Assembly: GCF_027923545.1 (NCBI RefSeq)
Contig: NZ_BROH01000006.1
Location: forward strand, 124,001-188,000
Length of the DNA stretch: 64,000 nt
Reading direction: 5' to 3'
From: Sinisalibacter aestuarii
Lineage (GTDB): Bacteria; Pseudomonadota; Alphaproteobacteria; Rhodobacterales; Rhodobacteraceae
Shown: positions 9,193 to 17,846 of the stretch, one piece after another
Numbering within the stretch: the first letter of the stretch is position 1
Layout: each line of letters begins with the position of its first letter
Program-made: the position numbers and the translations under genes
The notes under the pieces: model-generated
The model's database searches: none
Told to the model about the DNA's origin: nothing
Seen by the model: the letters and a program-made list of their open reading frames with translations, nothing else

Positions 9193-9656
9193 GACGTGGC
9201 CTCCGAACTGCGCCGCATCTCGCCGCCCGAGCCGTTGGTAAAGGCCCCTGCGGCGGTGGCGATGGGCGTTTCGCTGTCGTCGTCATAGGCAATCGCCCGC
9301 ACGAAGGCGACGGTCCGGGTGACGTGGTAGCAGGTGGCGCGCGCGGTGATCCGCTGGCCCGGCGTGGCAGGCCGCATATAGTCGATCCTGAGATCGAGCG
9401 TGGCCGTCTCGTCCAGCGTCTGGATCGCGCCCACCACCGCCGCGCCCGAGCAGGTGTCCATCAAGGCCGAGATCGCGCCGCCATGGATCACCCCGGTGCG
9501 CAGATCGCCGATGAACCGCTTGTCATAGGGCATCGAGATCACCGCCACCCCGTGGCCGATTTCCTCAAGCTGCATCCCGAGTTCGCTCGAATGCGGAATC
9601 CGGGCGATGAACTGGCTGGCGATACGGGCCTTGATGTCGGCGGCGTCACTGGGCAC
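9189..9656 (-). CDS. PaaI-type hotdog thioesterase (first of pair)
   Basis: A 155-residue hotdog thioesterase, first gene of the operon. His58-Gly-Gly60 and Asp67 (VIHGGAISALMDTCSG) are the catalytic elements; here the acid is the usual Asp, whereas the neighbouring paralogue has Glu. RIDYMRPATPGQ is the conserved central strand of the family. In related bacteria such proteins detoxify dead-end aryl- or acyl-CoAs. The gap to the divergent permease gene (9657-9749) must contain the promoter of this operon. Confidence 0.87.
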   Translation of the reverse strand: MPSDAADIKARIASQFIARIPHSSELGMQLEEIGHGVAVISMPYDKRFIGDLRTGVIHGGAISALMDTCSGAAVVGAIQTLDETATLDLRIDYMRPATPGQRITARATCYHVTRTVAFVRAIAYDDDSETPIATAAGAFTNGSGGEMRRSSEATS

Positions 9657-9749
9657 GGGCGGCTCCTTGCGTCATTTCGCCCGATTTATTCGCCCTTGCG
9701 GCCACGGGGGCAACCCTTAAGTGTTGCTTCCGACGACGGACAAGGTGCG

Positions 9750-10889
9750 ATGCATCCATCCAGCCCGATCAACATTCTGGCCGACCGGCCGCCCTGGCCG
9801 CGGCTGCGCCCGCGCCGGCTTGCCGTGCTTTTGCTGCTGATCGTTCTGGCCTTCTGGCCCGGCGATCTGGGCAGGCTCACCCGCGATATGATCGGCGGCG
9901 CGTTCTTCGGCGTCTCGGTTTTCGTCGCGCTGACGCTCTTCATCTTCTACGCCATCGAGGAATGGTTCGGCATGAACGTGGCCCGGGCGCTGAACCGCGC
10001 CGGGCGCGCGCAGGTGCCCGTCGCCGCGCTTCTGGGCATGTTGCCCGGCTGCGGCGGCGCGGTGATGGTCGTGGCCGCCTATTCCGCCGGGCGGATCGGC
10101 TTCGGCGCCGTGGTCGCCACGCTCACCGCCACGATGGGCGACGGGGCCTTCCTGCTCATCGCCACCCGGCCACAGGCCGCCCTCGTGGTGCTGCCGGTTT
10201 CCTTTGCCGCCGGGATCGCGGCGGGCTGGATCGTCGACCGCCTGCACCACAAGGATTTCCGCGATCCCGGCGGGCTTGCCTGCGAGATCAGCCCGCGCAT
10301 CGGCAAGATCCGCGCGATCGACTGGCTGTTTCTCGCCTTCGCCCTGCCGGGGCTGGCGATCGGCGCGGCGGGCTTGGCCAATCTCGACATCACCGATATC
10401 GCCGGCATCCCCAGCCAGTGGCTCGGCCTCGCCGGCGCGTTCACCGTTCTCGCGATCTGGGCCAGCTCGCCGCTTGACGGGATCACCAACCCGACCGACC
10501 CGGCAATCACCCGGATGAGCGAGGAGACCGGGCTGATCACCGTCTGGGTGATCGCCGCCTACCTCGCCTATGACTACGCCGCCGCCTTCCTCGGCCTCGA
10601 CGTTCAGGCGCTGTTTGCCGCCGTCGCCCCGCTGCTGCCGCTCATCGCCGTGCTGATCGGGTTCATCCCCGGCTGCGGTCCGCAGGTGCTGGTGGCGACG
10701 ATGTATATCTCCGGCGCCATTCCCTTCGCCGCCCTGATCGGCAATGCGATTTCCAACGACGGCGATGCGCTCTTCCCGGCCATCGCGCTCAACCCGCGCG
10801 CGGCGCTGGTGGCCACGATATATTCGGCCCTCCCGGCGCTGGTGGTGGCCTATGCCTTCTATTTTCTGGCGCCCGGCTTCATGAACTAG
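9750..10889 (+). CDS. Putative 10-TM heavy-metal/manganese exporter (ArsP_2-like)
   Basis: A 379-residue polytopic membrane protein with about ten hydrophobic segments. Two internal repeats each contain a PGCG motif (residues 99-102 in LLGMLPGCGGAVM and 307-310 in LIGFIPGCGPQVL), one per half, as expected for an inverted-repeat permease. This architecture is annotated in Rhodobacterales as a putative manganese or heavy-metal exporter; the transported ion is inferred from family naming, not from the sequence. A longer in-frame reading from 9324 would run antisense through the thioesterase and has no RBS, so the ATG at 9750 was taken. It is followed by a MerR gene that could regulate it. Confidence 0.75.
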   Translation: MHPSSPINILADRPPWPRLRPRRLAVLLLLIVLAFWPGDLGRLTRDMIGGAFFGVSVFVALTLFIFYAIEEWFGMNVARALNRAGRAQVPVAALLGMLPGCGGAVMVVAAYSAGRIGFGAVVATLTATMGDGAFLLIATRPQAALVVLPVSFAAGIAAGWIVDRLHHKDFRDPGGLACEISPRIGKIRAIDWLFLAFALPGLAIGAAGLANLDITDIAGIPSQWLGLAGAFTVLAIWASSPLDGITNPTDPAITRMSEETGLITVWVIAAYLAYDYAAAFLGLDVQALFAAVAPLLPLIAVLIGFIPGCGPQVLVATMYISGAIPFAALIGNAISNDGDALFPAIALNPRAALVATIYSALPALVVAYAFYFLAPGFMN

Positions 10890-10961
10890 CCCACCCCTGG
10901 CGGTGGACAGGCTGAGACCGCACGGATACCTTGACCCAAAGGCAAGCAGCGGCGCCGGGGA

Positions 10962-11327
10962 ATGGCAGAAGAAAGGCTCAGCTTCAAGGAAATGTGCGCG
11001 CGGTTCGAGGTGACACCGCGCACGTTGCGCTATTACGAGTATATCGAATTGCTCGCCCCCGAGCGCGAGGGCCGGTCGCGCTTCTACTCCCCCCGCGACA
11101 TCGCCCGGATGACCCTCATCATGCGCGCGCGCCGCTTCGGCTTCTCGCTCGAAGAGGTGCGGCAATGGCTGCTGCTGCGCGACGAGGAAGGCGACGAGGC
11201 GCAGATGCGCGCCCTGGTGGACGCCGCCGGGCGGCAGCTCGCCAGGCTCGACCAACAGATCGCCGATCTGCAGGGCGCGCGCGACGATCTCGCGGCGCTG
11301 CGCGACGAGGTGGCGGGCTCGCTCTGA
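10962..11327 (+). CDS. MerR family transcriptional regulator
   Basis: A 121-residue regulator with an N-terminal winged helix (FKEMCARFEVTPRTLRYYEY, about residues 8-27, then the wing REGRSRFYSP) and a C-terminal dimerisation coiled coil (about 80-118). There are no cysteines in the C-terminal part, so it is not a classical metal or SoxR-type sensor. It lies 72 bases downstream of the heavy-metal permease gene on the same strand. Similar MerR proteins in Rhodobacterales accompany acyl-CoA metabolism genes; nearby acyl-CoA synthetase and thioesterases are consistent, but the target is unknown. Confidence 0.85.
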   Translation: MAEERLSFKEMCARFEVTPRTLRYYEYIELLAPEREGRSRFYSPRDIARMTLIMRARRFGFSLEEVRQWLLLRDEEGDEAQMRALVDAAGRQLARLDQQIADLQGARDDLAALRDEVAGSL

Positions 11328-11339
11328 GCGCCGCTCCGC

Positions 11340-11702
11340 TCAGCCCGTCGACCAGGCCCGGGGCTGACGCATTCCGGCAATCCTGATCGCCTGTTTCACA
11401 TAGCCATAGGGAAAGAGCGCAAACAGCTCCTCGCGCCCCGCCTGCTTGCCCCGCGCGCCGCCCAGATATTTCATGGCAAACCGCGCATCGGGCATCACCC
11501 CGTGATCGGCTTCCTGCTCCCTGATCCAGCGAATGAGCGCCCAGTGGCGCGGGCTGAGTTCAATGCCCTCCTCGCGCGCCACGTAGTCGGCAAAGCTCTC
11601 GGTCCAGGCTTCGGGATCGGCCAGATAGCCGTGGCCGTCCACCGTGAAGCTTTCGCCGGTCAGCAAGGTCAGCGTGACCGGCGTTTCCGCAACCGCGCGC
11701 AT
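11340..11702 (-). CDS. TusE/DsrC/DsvC family sulfur-relay-like protein lacking cysteine
   Basis: A 120-residue DsrC-fold protein: GHGYLADPEAWTESFA, then ELSPRHWALIRWIRE and KYLGGARGKQAGREELFALFPYGYVKQAIRIAGM match the DsrC/TusE family throughout. Canonical DsrC has two C-terminal Cys and TusE has one. This chain contains no cysteine at all and ends PRAWSTG, so it cannot carry a persulfide or trisulfide. Cysteine-less family members have been proposed to be regulatory. It lies 13 bases from the end of the acyl-CoA synthetase gene, in the same direction, so the two are probably cotranscribed. A function in sulfur sensing is only inference. Confidence 0.8.
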   Translation of the reverse strand: MRAVAETPVTLTLLTGESFTVDGHGYLADPEAWTESFADYVAREEGIELSPRHWALIRWIREQEADHGVMPDARFAMKYLGGARGKQAGREELFALFPYGYVKQAIRIAGMRQPRAWSTG

Positions 11703-11715
11703 GGTGTCACCTCAG

Positions 11716-13617
11716 CTAATCCATCCACTCGAAGGGCCGGGTGAACTCGCCGAGCACATGGTTGACCGCATCATAGTCGACCTCGCCGGTCGCCTCCAGG
11801 CGCGCCACAAGGCCGAGCTTTTTCGATTCCACCACTTCCGCCACGCGGGCATTCATTCCCGCCTGTTCGAGCGCGGCGTTGTAGACGCGGGCAATCGCCT
11901 CCTTGCGCAGCTCGGGCTTGAACACCTTGCCCACCGCCGTTTTGGGCAATTCTCTGACGATGGCGATGTGTTTGGGGATCGCGGCGCGCTCGTGGATCTT
12001 CTCCTTGGCATAGGCCATGAGCTCTTCCTCGGTCACCGTCGCGCCATCGACAAGCTCGACATAGGCGCAGGGCAATTCGCCGGAAAAGCTGTCGGGCTGG
12101 CCGATAGCCCCGGCAAAGGCCACCGCCGGGTGCCCCGCCAGCGCCTCTTCGATCTCGGCGGGGTCGATATTGTGGCCTCCCCGGATGATCAGGTCTTTCG
12201 CCCGGCCGGTGATCCACAGATAGCCATCCTCGTCGATCCGGCCCAGATCGCCGGTGCGCAGGAAGCGGTTGCCGGCGAAAAGCCCCTGGTTCTTGGCCTC
12301 CTCGGTATAGGTATGCCCGAGATAGACGCCGGGATTGGCGACGCAGATCTCGCCCACCTCGTCCACGCCGCATTCCTTCAGGATCACGCCGTCGCCATCG
12401 GCCTGCAGGATCTTCACATCCGTATAGGGGAAGGGCACGCCGACCGAGCCGATCTTCTTGTTGCCCTCGCCGATCGGGTTGCAGGAGACGAGGCAGGTGG
12501 CCTCGGTCAGCCCGTAGCCCTCCACCAGCGTCACGCCGGTGGCCTTCTCGAAGCGGTTGAACAATTCCACCGGCAGCGGCGCCGAGCCGGAAAAGGCGAT
12601 CTTGAGCGACGACACATCGGCATCCACCGGGCGCTGCATCAGCGCCGCGATGGCGGTGGGCACGGTGATGATGAAGCTCACCTTCCAGCGTTCCACCAGC
12701 TTCCAGAAATTGTCGAACACCCCATCGCCGCGATAGCCTGCCGGGGTGGGGAAGACCACATGCGCCCCTGCCGTCAGCACCGCCATGAAGACGACATGGA
12801 CGGCAAAGACGTGAAACAGCGGCAGCGGGCAGATCAGCGTATCGTCGGGATCGAACAGCAGGTTGGCCCCGAGCCAGCCGTTATAGACGATGCCCGAATA
12901 GGTGTGCTGCGCCACCTTCGGCATTCCGGTGGTGCCGCCGGTGTGGAAATAGGCCGCCACCCGGTCGCCCTCGCTGTCGGCGAATTGCAAGGTGGTCGGC
13001 TGGCTGGCGACGGCCGCGTTGAAATCCTGCACCTTCGCCTTGTGGGTCGCGTGCACCTTGGGCCGGATCAGCGGCACGATCAGGTTTTTGGGGAAGGTGA
13101 GGTAGCGGTTGAGATCGACCTCCAGCACATGCGCCACATCCGGCGCCAGCGCCACGGCCTCGTGGGCCTTCTGCGCCACATCGGTCTTGGGGAAGCCCTT
13201 GAGCGTCACCACCACCTTCGCGCCGGTCTCGCGCAGGATGGCGCCGATCTGGTCGGCGTCGAGCAAAGGGTTGATCGGGTTCACGATCCCCGCGACCATG
13301 CCGCCGAGCAGCGCCACCAGCGTTTCGTTGGCATTGGGCAGGATGTAGGCAACAACATCCTGTTCCCCGACGCCGAGACTGCGAAACAGGTTCGCCGCCT
13401 GCACGCTCTTGTCATGCAGCGCCCGCCAGCTCAGCGTTTCGGCCTTGTCTTTCGGCCCCGAGAGGATCTGGAACGATACCGCCGGCGCGCCGCCCTGGGC
13501 ATCCGCCGTTTTTTTCAGAAGCTGATAAATGGTCGCCGGGTTCTGGCGCTCTTCCCATGTCTTCTCAGACTGGATGCGGTCACGGTCGCCCGCTTCCAGA
13601 TAGGAATATCTCGGCAT
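11716..13617 (-). CDS. Acyl-CoA synthetase (AMP-forming)
   Basis: A 633-residue ANL-superfamily enzyme that activates a carboxylic acid through an acyl-adenylate to acyl-CoA. HTGGTTGMPK at 225-234 is the phosphate-binding loop; GYGLTEATC is the A5 motif; GDLGRIDEDGYLWITGR is A7; PKTAVGKVFK near the C-terminus carries the Lys required for adenylation. An unusual N-terminal extension of about 50 residues precedes the core and the C-terminal tail runs about 50 residues past A10. Such long forms are frequent in Rhodobacterales and often annotated as acyl-CoA synthetase without known substrate. Downstream is the DsrC-like gene. Confidence 0.92.
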   Translation of the reverse strand: MPRYSYLEAGDRDRIQSEKTWEERQNPATIYQLLKKTADAQGGAPAVSFQILSGPKDKAETLSWRALHDKSVQAANLFRSLGVGEQDVVAYILPNANETLVALLGGMVAGIVNPINPLLDADQIGAILRETGAKVVVTLKGFPKTDVAQKAHEAVALAPDVAHVLEVDLNRYLTFPKNLIVPLIRPKVHATHKAKVQDFNAAVASQPTTLQFADSEGDRVAAYFHTGGTTGMPKVAQHTYSGIVYNGWLGANLLFDPDDTLICPLPLFHVFAVHVVFMAVLTAGAHVVFPTPAGYRGDGVFDNFWKLVERWKVSFIITVPTAIAALMQRPVDADVSSLKIAFSGSAPLPVELFNRFEKATGVTLVEGYGLTEATCLVSCNPIGEGNKKIGSVGVPFPYTDVKILQADGDGVILKECGVDEVGEICVANPGVYLGHTYTEEAKNQGLFAGNRFLRTGDLGRIDEDGYLWITGRAKDLIIRGGHNIDPAEIEEALAGHPAVAFAGAIGQPDSFSGELPCAYVELVDGATVTEEELMAYAKEKIHERAAIPKHIAIVRELPKTAVGKVFKPELRKEAIARVYNAALEQAGMNARVAEVVESKKLGLVARLEATGEVDYDAVNHVLGEFTRPFEWMD

Positions 13618-13701
13618 CTCTCCTCCCCTCCGGCATTTGCTGTCTTGCCGTTTGGAAAAAGATGGTTGGTTTCGGGCCGGGCCGCAAGCCTGACGTGACG
13701 G

Positions 13702-15495
13702 TTACTCCGCCGCCAGGCCCTCGGTGAACTGCAGCCGCGCGAGCCGGGCATAGAGCCCGCCCTCGGCCACCAGATCGTCATGGCTGCCCTGCGCCACGAT
13801 CCGGCCATCCTCGAAGACGACGATCCGGTCGGCCTTCTTCACCGTCGCAAGGCGGTGGGCGATGATGATCGTGGTCCGGTCGCGCGCCATTTCGTCAACC
13901 GCATGCTGCACGGCACGTTCGCTTTCGGCGTCGAGCGCGCTGGTCGCCTCGTCGAGCAGCAGGATGGGCGCATCGCGCAGGATCGCCCGGGCGATGGCGA
14001 TGCGCTGTTTCTGCCCACCCGACAGCATCACCCCGCGTTCGCCCACGAAGGTCTCGTAGCCATCGGGGAGCTTCGTCAGGAAATCATGCGCCGCCGCGGC
14101 TTTCGCGGCGGCCTCCACCTCGGCATCGGTCGCGTCGAGCCGGCCGAAGCGGATGTTTTCGCGCGCCGTGGTCGCGAAGATCACCGCATCCTGCGGCACC
14201 AGCGCGATCTGGCGGCGGAAATCGGCGCGCGCCATCTCGCGCAGGTCGATCCCGTCGACCTTCACCGCCCCCTGATTGGGATCGTAGAACCGCTGCAGAA
14301 GCTGAATGATCGTGGACTTGCCCGCGCCGGACGGGCCAACCAGCGCGACCGTTTCGCCGGGCCGCACATGCAGGTTGACCTCATCGAGGGCCAGATGCTC
14401 GGGCCGCGCCGGATAGCGGAAGGTGACGTTGTCGAACAGGATTTCACCGGCGATCGCTTCGGGCGTGGGCCGGGGCTGCGCCGGATCCTTCACCGAATCC
14501 TGCGCCGTCAGCAATTCGACAAGCCGTTCGGTGGCGCCGGCGGCGCGCTGCAATTCCGACCAGATCTCCGACAGCGCGCCCACCGCCCCCGCCGTCATCA
14601 TCGCGTAGATCACGAACTGCACCAGCGCGCCGATGGTCATCCGCTCGGCGGTCACGTCGCGCATCCCCACCCAGAGCACACCGACAACCCCCGAGAAAAT
14701 CAACGTGATAACGATCACCGTCATCAGGGCGCGGGTGCCGATCCGCTTTTCCGCCGAGCGGAAGCTCTCTTCCGTCAACTCATGGAACTCGTCGCGCGAT
14801 GGCTCTTCATGCGTAAAGGCCTGCACCGTCTGGACGCTCAGAAGCGCCTCGGAGGCATTGCCGGAGGATTTGGCGATCCAGTCCTGGTTTTCGCGCCCGA
14901 GCACCCGCAACCGGCGCCCGAGCACGATGATCGGGATAATCACGGCGGGCACGATCAGCAGCACCAGCCCGGTGAGCTTAGCCGATGTGGCAAGCAGCAT
15001 CGCCAGCCCCCCGACCAGGATCAGAAGGTTGCGCAGCGCCACGGAAACGGAGGAGCCGAGCACCGAAAGGATCAGCGTGGTGTCGGTGGTGATGCGGCTG
15101 AGCACCTCCCCGGTCATGATCCGCTCGAAAAAGGCGGGCGACAGGCCGATCACACGGGCGAAAACCGCCTCGCGGATATCCGCGACCACACGTTCGCCGA
15201 GCCGGGTGACGAGGTAGTAGCGCAGGCCGGTGCCGAAGGCGAGCAGCACCGCGACGCCGAGCGCGGCGAGGAAATACTGATCGAGCATCATCACCGCCTG
15301 GTCGGCAAAGCCGTCGACCACGCGGCGCACCGCGATCGGCATGACGAGCGAGATCGCGGCGGTGAACACGAGCGCAACCAGTGCCGCGGACAGCAGGCCG
15401 CGATAGGGGCGCAGGAACGGCCACAGCTCGCTCAGCGCGCCGATGCGCCTGGACTTTTCGCGATCCTCGGTGTTGGCGTCCCCCCGTGGCGGCAT
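13702..15495 (-). CDS. ABC transporter, fused permease and ATPase (MsbA-like exporter)
   Basis: A 597-residue half-transporter with six transmembrane helices (residues about 30-320) and a C-terminal nucleotide-binding domain. The Walker A is GPSGAGKST near 385, the ABC signature LSGGQKQR near 490 and the Walker B ILLLDEATSALD. This is the architecture of homodimeric lipid A/multidrug exporters; ABCB-like family members in alphaproteobacteria export lipids or glycans. Substrate unknown. It is separated from the downstream acyl-CoA synthetase by 84 bases and from an upstream small membrane gene by 92. Confidence 0.92.
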   Translation of the reverse strand: MPPRGDANTEDREKSRRIGALSELWPFLRPYRGLLSAALVALVFTAAISLVMPIAVRRVVDGFADQAVMMLDQYFLAALGVAVLLAFGTGLRYYLVTRLGERVVADIREAVFARVIGLSPAFFERIMTGEVLSRITTDTTLILSVLGSSVSVALRNLLILVGGLAMLLATSAKLTGLVLLIVPAVIIPIIVLGRRLRVLGRENQDWIAKSSGNASEALLSVQTVQAFTHEEPSRDEFHELTEESFRSAEKRIGTRALMTVIVITLIFSGVVGVLWVGMRDVTAERMTIGALVQFVIYAMMTAGAVGALSEIWSELQRAAGATERLVELLTAQDSVKDPAQPRPTPEAIAGEILFDNVTFRYPARPEHLALDEVNLHVRPGETVALVGPSGAGKSTIIQLLQRFYDPNQGAVKVDGIDLREMARADFRRQIALVPQDAVIFATTARENIRFGRLDATDAEVEAAAKAAAAHDFLTKLPDGYETFVGERGVMLSGGQKQRIAIARAILRDAPILLLDEATSALDAESERAVQHAVDEMARDRTTIIIAHRLATVKKADRIVVFEDGRIVAQGSHDDLVAEGGLYARLARLQFTEGLAAE

Positions 15496-15587
15496 GGCGC
15501 GCTCCTTCGTGTTTGCGGATCAGATAGACCCGGCACGCGGTGAGAACAAGGTTTCGCCCCGCCCCGCGCGCGGCAGGCGACGTCCGG

Positions 15588-15872
15588 TCATCCCCGCCCG
15601 CGGCTGCGCTGAAGCAGCCAGTAAAGCCCCATGCCCGCCGAGGCGAGGATAAGCATCCCCGCCACCGAGATCAGGGCGAATTGCACAACCGGCATCGGCG
15701 CGATCCCGGCGGTTTCGGCCACATCGAGCATCGTTCCATACTGCCACCAGGCCGTCGACAGGCCGGCCAGCACGGCGGCGATCCACTGGCGCAGCCAGGT
15801 TCTGGTCACGAAGGACAGCGCGAACCAGACCAGCACCGCGATGGAGAGCGGAACGACGCCAAGCTCGATCAT
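15588..15872 (-). CDS. Small hypothetical membrane protein downstream of ilvD
   Basis: A 94-residue protein with three hydrophobic stretches (about residues 3-22, 30-46 and 65-88) and a basic C-terminus (QRSRGRG). The ATG overlaps the ilvD stop in an ATGA, so it is translationally coupled to ilvD. No family is recognised. A structural or modulator role in the membrane can be imagined but nothing in the sequence supports a specific one. Confidence 0.75.
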   Translation of the reverse strand: MIELGVVPLSIAVLVWFALSFVTRTWLRQWIAAVLAGLSTAWWQYGTMLDVAETAGIAPMPVVQFALISVAGMLILASAGMGLYWLLQRSRGRG

Positions 15873-17713
15873 CCGTCGTCACCCGGCAGGATGCGCACCG
15901 CGCCCCGGGCCGCGGACGAGGCGAGCATCGCATAGGCCCTGAGCGCGGTCGAGACCTGCCGCTGGCGCTGCTCGGCGGGCAGCCAGGGCAGCGGCCCCTT
16001 GGCGGCGCGGCGTTTTTCAAGCTCGGCCTCGCTCACCGCGAGGTTGATGGTGCGACCGGGAATGTCGATCTCGATCGTGTCGCCGGTTTCGACCAGCCCG
16101 ATCAGCCCGCCCTCCGCCGCTTCCGGCGAAACATGGCCGATGGAGAGGCCCGACGTGCCGCCGGAGAAGCGCCCGTCGGTCAGCAAGGCGCAGGCTTTGC
16201 CGAGGCCCTTCGACTTGAGATAGGAGGTCGGGTAGAGCATTTCCTGCATCCCCGGCCCGCCTTGCGGCCCCTCGTAGCGGATCACCACGACCTCGCCCGC
16301 TTCCACCTTGCCGCTCAGAATGCCGGAAACGGCGCTGTCCTGGCTCTCGAACACTTTGGCCGAGCCGGTGAATTTGAGGATCGACTCGTCCACCCCCGCC
16401 GATTTCACGATGCAGCCATCGAGCGCGATATTGCCGTAGAGCACGGCCAGCCCGCCATCCTTCGAGAAGGCGTTCCCGGCCGAGCGGATCACGCCCGCCT
16501 CACGGTCGCGGTCGAGCGATTTGTAGCGGTTCTGCGTCGAGAAGGCCTGGGTGGTGCGCACACCGCCCGGCGCGGCGCAGTAGAAGGTTTCCACCGCCGG
16601 ATCGTTGGCCGTCATCACGTCCCACTTGGCGATGGCCTCGCCCATCGTGGCGCTGTGCACCGTGCGCGCATCGGCATGGATCAGCCCGGCGCGGTTCATC
16701 TCGCCGAGGATGGCCATGATCCCGCCGGCGCGGTGCACGTCTTCCATATGGACCGATTGCAGCGCCGGGGCGACCTTGCAGAGCACCGGCACCTTGCGGC
16801 TGAGCCGGTCGATATCTTCCATCGTGAAATTCACCTTGCCCTCATAGGCGATGGCCAGCAGGTGCAGCACGGTATTGGTCGAGCCGCCCATGGCGATATC
16901 GAGGCTCATCGCGTTTTCGAAGGCGTCGAAGGTGGCGATGTCGCGCGGGAGCATCCCCGGTTTTTCGTCTTCGTAATGCGCCTTGGTGATCTCGACGATC
17001 TTGCGCCCCGCTTCGAGAAACAGCGCCTTGCGGTCGGCATGGGTGGCGAGCATCGAGCCATTGCCCGGCAGCGCCAGCCCCAGCGCTTCGGCGAGGCAGT
17101 TCATCGAGTTGGCGGTGAACATCCCCGAACACGAGCCGCAGGTGGGGCAGGCCGCCTTTTCGATCTCAAGCACCTGTTCGTCGCTGTAGCTGTCATCCGC
17201 CGCCACGACCATCGCGTCGACCAGATCGAGATCGTGGTCGATGATGTCGGGGCTGATCTTGCCCGCCTCCATCGGCCCGCCGGAAACGAAGATGACGGGG
17301 ATGTTGAGCCGCATCGCCGCCATCATCATGCCCGGCGTGATCTTGTCGCAGTTGGAGATGCAGACCATCGCGTCGGCGGCATGGCCGTTGACCATGTATT
17401 CCACCGAATCCGCGATCACCTCGCGCGAGGGCAGCGAATAGAGCATGCCGTCATGGCCCATGGCGATGCCGTCGTCGATGGCGATGGTGTTGAACTCCTT
17501 CGCCACCCCGCCCGCTTTCTCGATCTCGCGCGCCACGAGCTGGCCCATGTCTTTCAGATGCACGTGGCCGGGCACGAACTGGGTGAAGCTGTTGACCACC
17601 GCGATGATCGGTTTGCCGAAATCCTCATCGGTCATGCCGGTGGCGCGCCAGAGGCCACGGGCGCCGGCCATGTTGCGGCCATGGGTGGAGGTGCGGGAAC
17701 GGTAATGGGGCAT
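15869..17713 (-). CDS. ilvD: Dihydroxy-acid dehydratase
   Basis: A 614-residue Fe-S dehydratase that converts 2,3-dihydroxyisovalerate and 2,3-dihydroxymethylvalerate into the 2-oxo acids of valine and isoleucine synthesis. Cluster ligands are Cys118 or Cys122 ([12 protein letters not shown]) and the CPTCGSCSG segment at 189-195. The C-terminal [14 protein letters not shown] carries the substrate-binding Ser. Length fits the ilvD/edd family's IlvD type rather than Edd. It is the first gene of a two-gene operon with the small membrane protein. Confidence 0.97.
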   Translation of the reverse strand: MPHYRSRTSTHGRNMAGARGLWRATGMTDEDFGKPIIAVVNSFTQFVPGHVHLKDMGQLVAREIEKAGGVAKEFNTIAIDDGIAMGHDGMLYSLPSREVIADSVEYMVNGHAADAMVCISNCDKITPGMMMAAMRLNIPVIFVSGGPMEAGKISPDIIDHDLDLVDAMVVAADDSYSDEQVLEIEKAACPTCGSCSGMFTANSMNCLAEALGLALPGNGSMLATHADRKALFLEAGRKIVEITKAHYEDEKPGMLPRDIATFDAFENAMSLDIAMGGSTNTVLHLLAIAYEGKVNFTMEDIDRLSRKVPVLCKVAPALQSVHMEDVHRAGGIMAILGEMNRAGLIHADARTVHSATMGEAIAKWDVMTANDPAVETFYCAAPGGVRTTQAFSTQNRYKSLDRDREAGVIRSAGNAFSKDGGLAVLYGNIALDGCIVKSAGVDESILKFTGSAKVFESQDSAVSGILSGKVEAGEVVVIRYEGPQGGPGMQEMLYPTSYLKSKGLGKACALLTDGRFSGGTSGLSIGHVSPEAAEGGLIGLVETGDTIEIDIPGRTINLAVSEAELEKRRAAKGPLPWLPAEQRQRQVSTALRAYAMLASSAARGAVRILPGDDG

Positions 17714-17795
17714 GGGTCTCTCCTCGCTGTCGCAGGGTGTCTATCGCAGGGCGGGGGCACGGGCAATTTCGAATTGCTTTTGCAATCCGACCGGA

Positions 17796-17846
17796 GCGGG
17801 GGCGCTGCCCCCGCACCCCCGGGATATTTTTGCAAGATGAAAGGGG
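17796..17846 (+). repeat. Dispersed 3'-end module, copy B
   Basis: A perfect 8-bp stem, GCGGGGGC with GCCCCCGC around a GCT loop (17796-17803 and 17807-17814), then CCCCCGGGATATTT and TGCAAGATGAAAGG running up to the alpha-glucosidase stop at 17847. Matches copy A at 1907-1960 in order and in orientation relative to the adjacent stop codon. It fills most of the 133-base gap between the alpha-glucosidase gene and ilvD. Confidence 0.75.
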
